DNA of 64,000 bases. Origin: Macrostomum hystrix (taxonomy: Eukaryota > Platyhelminthes > Macrostomidae). The stretch lies in NCBI GenBank assembly GCA_950097015.1, contig CATNEN010000025.1, positions 6,996,001 to 7,060,000 on the forward strand, written 5' to 3'. Numbering within the stretch: the first letter of the stretch is position 1; each line of letters starts with the position of its first letter. Positions 20,076 to 32,163 of the stretch are shown in pieces. The position numbers were made by a program, and so were the translations under genes. Below the pieces are notes generated by a model that had not been told where the DNA came from, made no database searches, and saw nothing but the letters and a program-made list of their open reading frames with translations.

Positions 20076-21572
20076 TATAAATATTGTAATTATTAAATAT
20101 TATAGCCTGACACTTTTCTCCTTAGGCCCATTCCTAATTATTGGCCTAATAATGGATATTTAGAGACAGTTATTATTATTATTTGTAATTGCAGCCTTAA
20201 CATGTGTGGCTGTTGTGAATTGTGTTTTTTGTCAAGTGGCTGCTTTGGCATGTGGCTCCTGAATCCTAATTCTTTAAATGGTCATGGATTTAATTCTTTA
20301 ACAGTCAATTATTGGCAAAAAGTAATTAAAAACTGAAATAAGCCTATATAAATACATAGATAAAAAATATTATACAAAACAACAATCCCGAACCACGAGG
20401 CATAGTTAATATTAGTATGGATGAATATAATTTGCCAGTATCAAAAGCAAGCCATACTTTTTCTAAAGCATAGAGTAATCATAGCAAAAGGGCTTTTATT
20501 ATCAAGACAATAACATGCCTGCATTTAGCATGTAGCAGCAGCAGGAGGCGACTGGTCTTGATAAAATAAATGACGACAATTTGGCTGTCATTCATGAAAT
20601 CTAATCAAAATCTAATGAAATTCATGCCAACGACGGTGCCTTTCAAGCAAACTCTAGCAGGCTACGGAGTGGAACGGAACGAGGCTATCTCTATGGACTA
20701 TGGCCACCTAGAACGTCTGACTCCGAGAGTGGATTCATCAGACCATTGAATTAATATGCTGTTTCACGATCGGGACATTTGAATTCACGCTAAAATACCC
20801 TCGTTAGACGGAAAACGTCAAAATTACAAACAATTGAAAAAATAATTCAAACATTACCCTTACTGGTGGTCAATAAGGAAGGTGAGTGGCCACCCACGCA
20901 CTGGTGCTTTTTACTCTTTCTACACAGTGGTCCTTAGAAAAAAGGTCAGTGCATGAGTACAAAATTTAAGTGGACAAAATACTAGATTAAAACATTTTTT
21001 AATGATAGGTTTGAAGAATTTCCTTTCGACAAAAGACAAAATGACGAAAGAAGAGCATTTTTAGTAGCCACTTTCATGTTCCTTGCATCGTTTCATCTTC
21101 TGACCAAAAGTAAGCAGACCAGATCAAATAATGGCACATCCGTCATGAAGTCTCAGTTCTATGTACGCTCGTAAGTGAGTGTCCGCTAATCAGTTATTTA
21201 CGCTATTTACATTTTTGTGCAAGAGAACGTGGGAGACAGAACAGCCAAATACAAGGCGCAACAAAAAATAAAGTCTGATCAGTCCGCACTCAATCGCGCT
21301 TTTCTGCTTAGCTGTATGGCGTTCAACGGCCACTTCTGTGAGCCCCGTTTAAGCGGTTTAGAGGAGACTTAAATTAATGATCTTTGAATTATAAGTCCCT
21401 GGCATACCCCGCACAACCGCCTTGCTCGTAGCGAAACTCACTGGGGGATACACACAAGCTGGTGCCCCTATCGAACGGATAGCGAGCTGCTTCTTCTTTA
21501 CTCGTAGTAATTGTTATCTGACGGACAAAATCAGCAAATAAGTTCATTCTTCAGTTAGCTGCGCTTGAGCAG
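20076..21572. other. No recognisable gene
   Basis: About 1.5 kb of unique sequence. I saw no exon with convincing splice sites. Confidence 0.5.
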
Positions 21573-21860
21573 TAACAATCCGACATCAGCCGGCTTTCCC
21601 AGCGAAGTTTAACGACGTCCAGCGACGTAGATATTGGGCAAATTCGGAATTTATACCATTAGGCCGACGAAGTCTGACAAAACGAAAAAAAGCTACGCGA
21701 AAACATTCAATACTCAGAAAAAACTATAAAAAACGTATATAAAGACTCAGAATCAGCCTAAAACGTCAAACTTCAGCCGAGAACGTCTTCTGGACGCATA
21801 ATTTTCTACTTTCCATCGACGTCGCTTAACGCGGTAAGTCTGCCGACGTCGGATTGTTGA
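21573..21860. mobile_element. Short inverted-repeat element (MITE-like)
   Basis: AACAATCCGACATCAGCCGG near 21574 is mirrored by the inverted AACAATCCGACGTCGGCAGA near 21839-21858. Both continue with imperfect matches (CTTWCC, then TTAAGCGACGTC or TTAACGACGTC). Element length is about 285 bp with no target duplication that I can define. Confidence 0.6.
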
Positions 21861-22799
21861 ACTGTAAAAAGACCGTCGAAAAAGCCATTTTAAGAAAAGC
21901 GAGCATCAATAGCTACTAGCAGTAAAGCTCTAGAATTTGAATAGTCCTTAAACGGAAGTGACGAGAATTTACGCTTGAGGCGACGCTGAAAAAGAGAATG
22001 ACGAGTAATATATATACAACGAGGCAATAATTATATTACAATCTGAAATACTTGTCAGATTTCCTAGAATTTACACCGTTACACTCCAAGAAAGACAACA
22101 CACTATTCCAACTGAATCGAATTAAATAGACAATTAACATTTTGAAATGCATAAACTTTCTGACGATGAATCATCGCTCATTCCAGTGTATATAATAGCG
22201 ATCATGCCAGGTTTTGCATAAAGAGACATGTCAAACCCAGCTGCAGAGTCACCGAAAGTGAGATCAAACCACGGAGATATATTTTTATAAACTAAAGCAC
22301 AAAGCTATTTTGCATCGAGGTTGAATAGATCGAGGAGAGCTTCTCACGATAGACAGCCGCATATGAAGCTATATCATTCGCAAATCAAGTTATGGATCTT
22401 GGCCCCGATATCTGACTGATTGATTTTCAGGCGCCGCATACGCGCATAACTCCTGGGTGCATGTGATATGCGGGCTTCGTTGCAGTTGGTTCATAATACA
22501 AAGCTCCTGTGCATGGATGTGGGACCTCGATAGCAAGTCTAGCCAGCATTTTAAGCCATGGCAAGATATGCAGACAGTGCGCGAGCAGTTTAAACAAAGC
22601 AGCTTATCTCTAATATTGCATCGCTATTGCGTAGCTGAATTTCTGGATTATTAAACATCCAAGACTCCGTGAACAACAGTCAGTGTCGAATGTGGGTGCG
22701 GTCGGCACGATCCACACATCAATGCACACAACTTCAAAACATGGTGCAGCCGATAACGTCACAGTTGGCTGAACTGGAACTTACAGCTTCGTGTGCTCC
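21861..22799. other. No recognisable gene
   Basis: Unique sequence between the inverted-repeat element and the next array; no supported feature. Confidence 0.5.
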
Positions 22800-22804
22800 T
22801 TAGC

Positions 22805-24395
22805 TGTTAGCTGAGGTGCCTGGTGAATGATGGGTGAGGTGCCTGGTGAATGATGGGTGAGGTGCCTGGATGAATGATGGGTGAGGTGCCTGGATGAATG
22901 ATGGGTGATGTGCCTTGATGAATGATGGGTGATGTGCCTGGATGAATGATATGTGAGGTGCCTGGATGAATGATGGGTGATGTGCCTGGATGAATGATAT
23001 GTGAGGTGCCTGGATGAATGATGGGTGAGGTGCCTGGATGAATGATGGGTGAGGTGCCTGGTGAATGATGGGTGAGGTGCCTGGATGAATGATGGGTGAG
23101 GTGCCTGGATGAATGATGGGTGATGTGCCTGGATGAATGATATGTGAGGTGCCTGGATGAATGATGGGTGATGTGCCTGGAAGAATGATATGTGAGGTGC
23201 CTGGATGAATGATGGGTGATGTGCCTGGATGAATGATGGGTGATGTGCCTGGATGAATGATGGGTGATGTGCCTGGATGAATGATGGGTGAGGTGCCTGG
23301 ATGAATGATGGGTGATGTGCCTGGATGAATGATATGTGAGGTGCCTGGATGAATGATGGGTGATGTGCCTGGATGAATAATGGATGATGTGCCTTGATGA
23401 ATGATGGGTGAGGTGCCTGGATGAATGATGGGTGATGTGCCTGGATGAATGATGGGTGAGGTGCCTGGATGAATGATGGGTGATGTGCCTGGATGAATGA
23501 TGGGTGATGTGCCTGGATGAATGATGGGTGATGTGCCTGGATGAATGATGGGTGATGTGCCTGGATGAATGATGGGTGATGTGCCTGGATGAATGATATG
23601 TGAGGTGCCTGGATGAATGATGGGTGATGTGCCTGGATGAATGATGGGTGAGGTGCCTGGATGAATGATGGGTGATGTGCCTGGATGAATGATGGGTGAT
23701 GTGCCTGGATGAATGATGGGTGATGTGCCTGGATGAATGATGGGTGATGTGCCTGGATGAATGATGGGTGATGTGCCTGGATGAATGATGGGTGATGTGC
23801 CTGGATGAATCATGGGTGATGTGCCTGGATGAATGATGGGTGATGTGCCTGGATGAATGATGGGTGATGTGCCTGGATGAATGATATGTGAGGTGCCTGG
23901 ATGAATGATGGGTGATGTGCCTGGATGAATGATGGGTGATGTGCCTGGATGAATGATGGGTGATGTGCCTGGATGAATGATATGTGGGGTGCCTGGATGA
24001 ATGATGGGTGATGTGCCTGGATGAATGATGGGTGATGTGCCTGGATGAATGATATGTGGGGTGCCTGGATGAATGATGGGTGATGTGCCTGGATGAATGA
24101 TGGGTGATGTGCATGGATGAATGATGGTGAAGGGTGATGTGCCTGGATGAATGATGGTGAAGGGTGATGTGCCTGGATGAATGATATGTGAGGTGCCTGG
24201 ATGAATGATGGGTGATGTGCCTGGATGAATGATATGTGAGGTGCCTGGATGAATGATGGGTGATGTGCCTGGATGAATGATGGGTGATGTGCCTGGATGA
24301 ATGATGGGTGATGTGCCTGGATGAATGATGGGTGAGGTGCCTGGATAAATGATGGGTGATGTGCCTGGATGAATGATGGAGGATGGGTGATGTGG
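22805..24395. repeat. 24-bp minisatellite, about 66 copies
   Basis: Unit GTGCCTGGATGAATGATGGG plus TGAT or TGAG. Recurrent ATATGTGAG variants are interspersed. The same unit occurs at 26501-26690 inside a protocadherin intron, about 2.1 kb away. Reverse-strand frames of 435 and 536 codons across it are artefacts. Confidence 0.97.
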
Positions 24396-25188
24396 TGAGC
24401 TAGCATGCACAAAAATGTTTATAATTTAATGAAATTTAATTTTATTTTAAGTTTTCACCTCATTCGCCCACTTAGCTATAGTCATTCTCATTTGGTTGAC
24501 ATATGACCGTTCTGTAGGCAAATTGTAACCCTACTAGTTCTTATTGGTGATACACTTGAGTTACTGTATACCAAGATTTCGAAATGTGCTTCACATTCAG
24601 CTGATATATCATTTCCTAGTCAAATTGAGCTAATACTCGTATTGGACCAAACAGCACATTCACTTTAAGCGTCTGCTCTATAGTTGATAGTTTATAAAAT
24701 AATACGCAATATATTTCAGAATATACATTTATAAAAAGAAGACACAACAAATACTTGGGAATAACAACAGACTTGATGTATCATATTAACAATAATTCTG
24801 TACACTTCGTAAGTGCATTAATTAGACAAAGTACCCAAAAACATGTGATCTTTAACTTACAGTTAAAGACTTACAGTGGCTTAATAATACCCATTTTGTA
24901 AGTAGCCCTGTAATATTTGACATGAAAATAACATTTTGCTAAATTGTTTAGACAGAATACAAGTGTACAAGTGGAAATTTACTTTAATGACAAGACGCAA
25001 GGAGAGGAGTTTAAAAAAATTCGATGTCTTTAAGCTCGATGCGGATGTTAGGAAAATAATAACAAATAATTACATATTTTGGTTTGATTAAATTAGTACA
25101 ACAAATTAGTTAAGCCTAATTTCACGAAAAAGAAAGCTCAAGCCCTTGCAAACTTGAAGGCTGCGCATTTTGGTTTATTCGGGAAAAT
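24396..25188. other. No recognisable gene
   Basis: AT-rich unique sequence downstream of the protocadherin gene. Confidence 0.5.
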
Positions 25189-25490
25189 TATGTGAAACCG
25201 CATCTGTAGCTCCATTTTGCTAAGGTCACGTGACGCACTGGCAAGTGTTATGTGAAACCGCATCTGTAGCTCCATTTTGCTAAGGTCACGTGATGCACTG
25301 GCAAGTGTTATGTGAAACCGCATCTGTAGCTCCATTTTGCTAAGGTCACGTGATGCACTGGCAAGTGTTATGTGAAACCGCATCTGTAGCTCCATTTTGC
25401 GAAGGTCACGTGATGCACTGGCAAGTGTTATGCGAAACCGCATCTGTAGCTCCATTTTGCTAAGGTCACGTGACGCACTGGCAAGTGTCG
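25189..25490. repeat. 60-bp tandem repeat, five copies, each with a GTCACGTGA E-box
   Basis: Five nearly identical units containing AAACCGCATCTGTAGCTCCA, then TTTTGCTAAGGTCACGTGAT. CACGTG is the palindromic E-box, and GTCACGTGAC occurs in full in two copies. The array lies about 190 bp past the protocadherin stop codon. Confidence 0.95.
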
Positions 25491-25675
25491 AGAAGCCTCG
25501 TGGGGCAGACATTTGGGGTGGATTGAAAATGACCGAGCTATCGGCAACAAATCAGAACGGAGAGTGTGGTAAGGGGTTAATGCTTTGTGTTTTAGTGTTA
25601 TGTTAGTTTTCAGTGTACGCACTGGCGCTAGCCAATCAGCGGTCGATATAGCAAAATGTCGAGGTCAGCGAAGTT

Positions 25676-28600
25676 TCACACGTCGCTCACGTGATCGTAG
25701 GGCAGTCGCGCCCTCTTGCCTATAGTCGCCCCTGTTGTTATCGGGTTCGCGTAATCAACAATGGCATGGCCTGCTCCACCAATCGGAAGTTGAGTAAGAC
25801 TGTTGAGCTGCGTGTAGTTCATTGGCCCCTGCTGCTGCTGCTGTTGCTGTTGCGAGCGCAACTGATCGCGGGAACCCGCAGTTGGAACCAGCACTGAGCT
25901 TGTTAAAAGCGGTGGCATTGGAATGCTGTACGTGTCAGCTGGGTATTGCCTATTGTCTCCCTGCTGCTGCTGCTGCTGCTGCTGCCTTTGCCGCCGCTGC
26001 TGCTGCTGCTGTTGCTGCAGGGACTTTAGTCGGCGCTGTGTGGTAGCCGACCCGCTAGAGGCTAATCCTATATCCCTGAACAGGTTTTCATCTGAGTGAC
26101 TAGCCGACGCGTAGAAGCTGCGATGATCAAGAAATCCTAACGGATTGAACGGACAGAGTAAGGCTAGATACATTTGATTAGGTTGAAATAAGGTAGTCCA
26201 TACAATGTCCAATCAAACCCTGTGCCTCACCAGGATCTGTGCCTCTTCGCATGGTGTCTACTGATGCCCCCTGTGCAACGTCGGGCCGACTGGCAGTTGC
26301 TGAAGTCAGCATCTTCTCGCTGGATTCAAGCTCCAATTGCTCCAGCTCCAGGGGTCGTTTTCGACGATTCTTGCTTAGCGACATGTGCTGCAAAGACGAT
26401 GTGGCGACGCTGGGTGTCAGGGTATTGCTGTCAGAACCCTATCATAATCACTTATCGCTAGAAGGGTATGTAGAGGATGCGGCATTTAGGGTTTGGGCTC
26501 TGGGTGAGGTGCCTGGATGAATGATGGGTGAGGTGCCTGGATGAATGATGGGTGATTTGCCTGGATGAATGATGGGTGAGGTGCCTGGATGAATGATATG
26601 TGAGGTGCCTGGATGAATGATGGGTGATGTGCCTGGATGAATGATGGGTGATGTGCCTTGATGAATGATGGGTGATGTGTGGGTGGGTGGGTGCCTGGAT
26701 GGGTTGGTGCCTGGAGGGGTGGGTGCCTGGATGGGTGGGTGCCTGGTTGGATGGGTGCCTGGTTGGATGGGTGCCTGGATGGGTGGGTGCCTGGATGGGT
26801 GCTGGGAAGGGTGCTTTGATTCGTGCTTTTAGGTAAGTACACAGACTCCACTAACCATGGACTGTGCAGGATATCCGTGCAAGCTTGTCAGCTGATTATG
26901 TCCCGACAGCTTTCCGATGGGGTCATAGCTGAACAGGTCGCTGTTCTTGGCCGCCAGTCCTGGGAGATCTGTGATTTTGTGACAGATGATTGGCAAGGAA
27001 ATAACATGTTAGGAAAAAATATTTATTAATCAGAACACGGTTTAGCATGTGTTAAAAATTATCGAACATATTGAAAACTGATTAGATTTTTCTAGTCGAG
27101 TTCCAGTTTTCCAGTTTCCAACTTCTCAGGCGAATAATTATTTTACAAGTTCTACTCATAAAATACCATTTTGTAACGAACATGGCAAGTTGATTAGATT
27201 TTCAGAAAAATTTGAGATTCTTTCAGACAAATCTCCTAATCCGTTCAATGAATAAGCATATAAAGCATTATAACAAGCAAGCGATGGTTCTGACAAGAGG
27301 CAATGAGATTTTTCTATGAAAGCTCTGCTGCCCTGATCTAGTTACGAGCTCCGCACCAATGAGACTCAGACAAAGACTCACTGGGACACATTATTTGCTT
27401 CATTTTTTTCCTCCAAATTGTCGGCTCCATCGAGCGCACTATCTCAGCAGTGCCATCTTGCGCAACAGGCAGCTGAGACGAGGAGCGAAACACCATGCTT
27501 CAAGACCCCCACTTTCTCTGTGTAGTCAGATCGGAATAACAGATTAGCCAATTATTTTCCATTGTTCCTCTGGTTAATTCACAGAAAAATATTTCTCGAT
27601 CTAAAATGGCTCTACATATTTTTTGTTGAACAGCAACACGCAGTAAGCGAACAATCAGGCAATGATGGGCAAGATAAGCCAGGTAGGCAAAGACTGACTT
27701 ATTTACAGTCATCAGTAAAATTGTGATATTTGAGGCTAGATTAGCTATCCACCGCTCGTTCCTTCTGAACGCCACTAAAGAGTAGAAAAATCAGTATTTT
27801 CCACTGCAACCAGATCCCCTAAGGGAAAATTGTCTCATTTAGCATACAGTTAGCAACCCGTGCACTCAGTTAAGCCTAAAGCCGGCATGTGAAAGATCAC
27901 TTGAGAAATGTGCCCAGTTGAGTTCCTCAACTCTTGAAATTCTCGCTTGAGAATAGTCACCGCTTCGTTATCTATATTATCCCCGCCTTCAATTGCAAGG
28001 TGTCGGCGCGACTCAAACCCCGCCACTTCGATCTCGACTTGAGCTGAACTCAAATACACTGGACTGTCCTAGTCTCATGAGGCACTAGACTAAGACTGCA
28101 CAATTTTCAAGCCTAATTCACATCACTCGCCCTGCTTGCCAAGAAGACCTACAAAGCCTCTAAGGACTTGTTCTTCTTATTCCTTCAGTGAGCCTCAGCC
28201 TCACTCACTCGACATCAACCCGAGCCTCAGCCTCACTCACTCGACATCAACCCGAGCCTCAGCCTCACTCACTCGACATCAACCCGAGCCTCAGCCTCAC
28301 TCACTCGACATCAACCCGAGCCTCAGCCTCACTCACTCGACATCAACCCGAGCCTCAGCCTCACTCACTCGACATCAACCCGAGCCTCAGCCTCACTCAC
28401 TCGACATCAACCCGAGCCTCAGCCTCACTCACTCGACATCAACCCGAGCCTCAGCCTCACTCACTCGACATCAACCCGAGCCTCAGCCTCACTCACCCGA
28501 CATCAACCCGAGCCTCAGACTCACTCACCCGACATCAACCCGAGCCTCAGCCTCACTCACTCGACATCAACCCGAGCCTCAGCCTCACTCACTCGACATC

Positions 28601-31600
28601 AACCCGAGCCTCAGCCTCACTCACTCGACATCAACCCGAGCCTCAGCCTCACTCACTCGACATCAACCCGAGCCTCAGCCTCACTCACTCGACATCAACC
28701 CGAGCCTCAGCCTCACTCACTCGACATCAACCCGAGCCTCAGCCTCACTCACCCGACATCAACCCGAGCCTCAGCCTCACTCACCCGACATCAACCCGAG
28801 CCTCAGCCTCACTCACTCGACATCAACCCGAGCCTCAGCCTCACACACCCAACATCAACCCAAGCCTCAGCCTCACTCACTCGACATCAACCCGAGCCTC
28901 AGCCTCACTCACCCGACATCAACCCGAGCCTCAGCCTCACTCACTCGACATCAACCCGAGCCTCAGCCTCACACACCCAACATCAACCCAAGCCTCAGCC
29001 TCACTCACTCGACATCAACCCGAGCCTCAGCCTCACTCACCCGACATCAACCCGAGCCTCAGCCTCACTCACTCGACATCAACCCGAGCCTCAGCCTCAC
29101 TCACCCGACATCAACCCGAGCCTCAGCCTCACTCACTCGACATTAACCCGAGCCTCAGCCTCACTCACCCGACATCAACCCGAGCCTCAGCCTCACTCAC
29201 TCGAAATCAACACGAGCCTCAGCCTCACTCACCCGACATCAACCCGAGCCTCAGCCTCACTCACCCCTTCCAAGGCCAGCCCTCGCAGAAGCGGCCGAGG
29301 CGGCCTCCGCTCGTCGCCGAACGATGAGGAAGACTACCGACAGGATGAGCGCCAGGAGGACCAGAATCGCCAGCCCGGCAGTCAGTAGCACGATGGCGCT
29401 GGACAAGTCGCCGCTACCGAAGACGCCCCCGCCACCGCCGTCGCCGACGCCGTTGTTGTTGCGCCCGGTGGCGCTTCCGCCAGACCAGGTTCGTCCGTCC
29501 TGCCCGGATAAAGACGGCCCGCCGTTGCCGCTGACGCTGCGGTCACCAACGTCACTGACGGCGCAGATTCGCAGCTGGGTCACACGCTGCAGCTTCTTCG
29601 GCTGGCCCTGATCTGAGGCCTCCAGCCGCAGCAGGCGACCTCCGCCGCCGCCGAGGCAGCCGTCGGCTGAGATGCCGTTAGTAGGAAGTCGGCGACGCAG
29701 AAGAAGCTTGCCGGTAAGCGGCTCTAAGTTAAAGTAATCGGCAAAGTCAGCAGGCTCACCGCCGGATGCTAACTTCGCTGATGACGATGCGGAAGCTGGT
29801 TCAGCTGATGATGGCAGCAGTCTATATGTGACGTTTCCATTCTGGCCGATGTCATCATCGTGGGCGATGATCGTTGCCACTGGATTGCCAGGCACCTGAG
29901 CAACGGATATGTTCACCTGATGCGGCGGCCTTCCCGGAGTCTCCGCCGGCGGAAATACGAACCTTGGTGGCGAGTCGTTCACGTCGCCGACAAGCACAGT
30001 CAGCTGAAACTCAGTCCGCCTGCTTGGTAGGCCGGAGTCGGTTACGCTGATGAGAAGTCGGTGCTCAGCCTCCAGCTCTCGATCAAGTGACGAGGCTAGA
30101 TCGATTTCTCCGTTGTCGCGAGCGACGAATTTCTCAGCTCCTCCGCCGCCACCGCGACCGCTGCCGGCTTCGCTTTTTACACTGAAATGGAAACGGTGCG
30201 GACCTTCGTCAGCGTCTGTGGCATTGATGCGGATGACGATCCAGCCGATTGGGGCGTCCTCCGACACTGTCACCGAACTCGGTGTGCCCTCCGCTACAAC
30301 CGGACCATTGTCGTTCTCGTCCAGCACCCGAAGGCTGGCCTCTGTGGTGGCAGTCAAACCCGGAGGTGCTGGGTTCACTGCCACTATGTGGAACTTCAGG
30401 ATGGCCTGCGTCTCCCGGTCGAACGAGCGAATCGTGGTGAGCTGGCCAGTTGCTGGGTCGATGGCCAGGTCGGCCTGAACCTCGGGCGGCTCCAGCCGAT
30501 ATTCGATGACGGCGTTCGGCCCGGCGTCGGCGTCGTGGGCGCGGGCAAAGCCGAGGGGCGTCCCGGGCGGCCGGTTCTCGAGCACCGTGAGCGTCAGGGC
30601 CGACGCGGACGGCCAGACCGGAGGAGAGTCGTTCACATCGTCTACCTCGATGCGGATCGTGAGCTCACGACGCTGCGGCGGCTGCCCGTGGTCGCTGCAT
30701 TCCACTGTGACGGTTTGTCGGGGCGCGACCTCTCGATCGAAGGTTTGCAGAGCCAGCAGATGATAAAGACAGTCGCCAGTTTTCAGCTGGCTGATGAGCT
30801 GCAGGCCAAAGCGACGATCTCCACCTGACTTCAGGTCGCATCGGACGCGTCCATTTTCAGCGTCGTCCTGATCCTGCGCGTGCAGCGATGCGATCGGCCT
30901 CTGATCGCCGTAATGCTTATTTTCCAACACGTGGACCACAGGCTGCTCCATGGAAGCTGCGCTACCTACCGAGCTGGACTGGAGACTCTGCACGTTGATG
31001 CTGGGCGCGTGGTTATTCACGTCAATGACGCGAATGCGCACGTTAATTTCGGCTGACCGGCTTGGCAAGCCATGGTCGTAAGCGACTATCGTGAGGTCGT
31101 GCCAGTTGCTGACTGGCCGCTGTGGCCAGAAGGTAAGGCGCCGATACAACCAGATTCGGCCAGTGTACGGGTCAACTCCGAACTGCGGCGCCGCGGACTG
31201 TCCGGACTGCGGCTGACGCAGTCGATAGCTCACCCTGCCGTTCTGGCCCTCGTCCCTGTCTTTGGCTGAAACGCTCGCCACGATGGAGCGCTCGCGGGTG
31301 TCCTCCAACAGGTCAATCGTCACCTCGCTGCCGTTGACGAACTCCGGGCTGCAGTCGTTTACGTCTTCAATGGTGACGTTGATAAAGGTGGTGCCAGTCT
31401 GCCTGCCGCCGTCCTCGGCTATCAGGTTCAGGCCATGCCAGGTCTTGGACTCGCGGTCGAGCGGCTGCCGGTTGACCAGCTGCAGCTCGATGATCTTGTC
31501 ACCCTTGGGCACCTTATGCAGTTTAAAGAAGTCGCTGTGCTCGCTCAGACGATAGTTAACGATGCCGTTGCGGCCCCAGTCGGCGTCAGACGCCAGCTTA

Positions 31601-32163
31601 AGCGGCACCGACTGCTCAGTCTGATCGGTCTCTCGGAAGAGCACAATGTACTTGTCGCTGGAGAAGGCCGGGGCATGATCGTTGAGATCTTGCAGCTGCA
31701 GAGTCAGCTCCAGTGTTATTGCCGAGCCGCCGCTGTGCGTGGCGATCACCAGCTGCTTGAACTCGCACACCGCCAAGTCACCTACCTGTCGCATGTTCGG
31801 CTCACAGCACAGGCCGTCTGAATCGCACAGCCGATCACGGTCTAGAAGCCGGCCAGTGTAGATTCTGCCGTCCTGACGGATGGGGAATATGCGCGCTACT
31901 GGCTGGTTCGAGGACAGCTGAGTCAGGGTGACGTTAGCCAGTTCTGTGTCAGTTAGGTAGCGGCTCAGCGGCTCGCTCAGGTTGCCAATTAAGGTTCCGG
32001 CTGGCTTTTTTTCTTCAAAGCTCAACGTCTTGTGCAGCATCACGCCTGTTGATGAAGAAAGCTCAGGAGATAGGGCTAGAACCATCAGCAGCAGCAATAA
32101 CAGCAGCATCTTGGTTGCTTGCGCTGCTATGATATTTTCCGGCTTTCTTTTCTGCAATGGCAT
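25676..32163 (-). CDS. Delta-type protocadherin, four exons, about 1209 aa
   Basis: Single-pass adhesion receptor. Exon 1 (32163-29265) encodes the whole ectodomain and membrane span. A Leu-rich signal peptide starts at Met19, so that Met may be the real start. Six inter-repeat calcium motifs appear near residues 159 (DLNDHAP), 267 (DVND), 381 (DVNN), 509 (DVND), 615 (DEND) and 727 (DVND), and a seventh repeat reaches about 870. Seven repeats and the paired Cys loop after LDRDRLC in EC1 fit delta-1 protocadherins. A Gly-rich stalk precedes a membrane span at about 921-947. The donor GTGAGT leaves phase 1, which joins cleanly to 26968-26856, then 26387-26231 and 26136-25676. This tail (about 260 aa) has a basic KNRRKR motif, three poly-Gln tracts and ends in VSDV, a possible class I PDZ ligand. 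Exon 1 is certain; linkage to the tail exons rests on phase, order and strand, and extra exons in the 2.3-kb intron cannot be excluded. Confidence 0.88.
26501..26815. repeat. Composite minisatellite in a protocadherin tail intron
   Basis: Eight units of the same 24-bp GTGCCTGGATGAATGATGGG family as 22805-24395, then about 130 bp of shorter GGGTGCCTGGATGGGT-type units that look like contracted derivatives. It fills about two-thirds of the intron 26388-26855. Confidence 0.92.
26969..28189. other. Unique part of protocadherin intron 1
   Basis: About 1.2 kb between the ectodomain-side array and the first tail exon. A minus-strand open frame at 27850-28059 contains GGGGTTTGAGTCGCGCC, weakly like a tRNA B box, but no exon or SINE could be supported. 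Confidence 0.5.
28190..29264. repeat. 32-bp minisatellite abutting the protocadherin exon 1 donor
   Basis: About 33 units of CCTCACTCACTCGACATCAA plus CCCGAGCCTCAG. The first unit overlaps the 5' splice site: on the minus strand the donor G|GTGAGTGAGG is the same sequence as the internal GTGAGTGAGG of each unit. Because 32 is not a multiple of 3, translated frames cycle every 96 bp; two plus-strand frames of 336 and 379 codons are artefacts. Confidence 0.96.

Noticed and set aside
22800-24412. Secreted His/Pro-rich repeat protein (435-536 codons)
   Set aside because: Pure translation of the 24-bp array; the same unit also lies in a protocadherin intron.
25530-25572. First exon of a plus-strand gene (ATG, 14 codons, GTAAGG donor)
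   Set aside because: Plausible signals but too short and no downstream plus-strand exon found; kept only as part of the E-box finding.
27990-28030. tRNA gene or SINE on the minus strand (GGGGTTTGAGTCGCGCC)
   Set aside because: Weak B-box resemblance only; no cloverleaf, no A box, no other copy in the window.
28136-29327. Plus-strand 336- and 379-codon Ser/His/Pro repeat proteins
   Set aside because: They are the antisense of the protocadherin intron array, with a 96-bp period from a 32-bp unit.
29324-31821. Plus-strand frames of up to 213 codons across the protocadherin
   Set aside because: Antisense shadows of the protocadherin ectodomain; no family resemblance.
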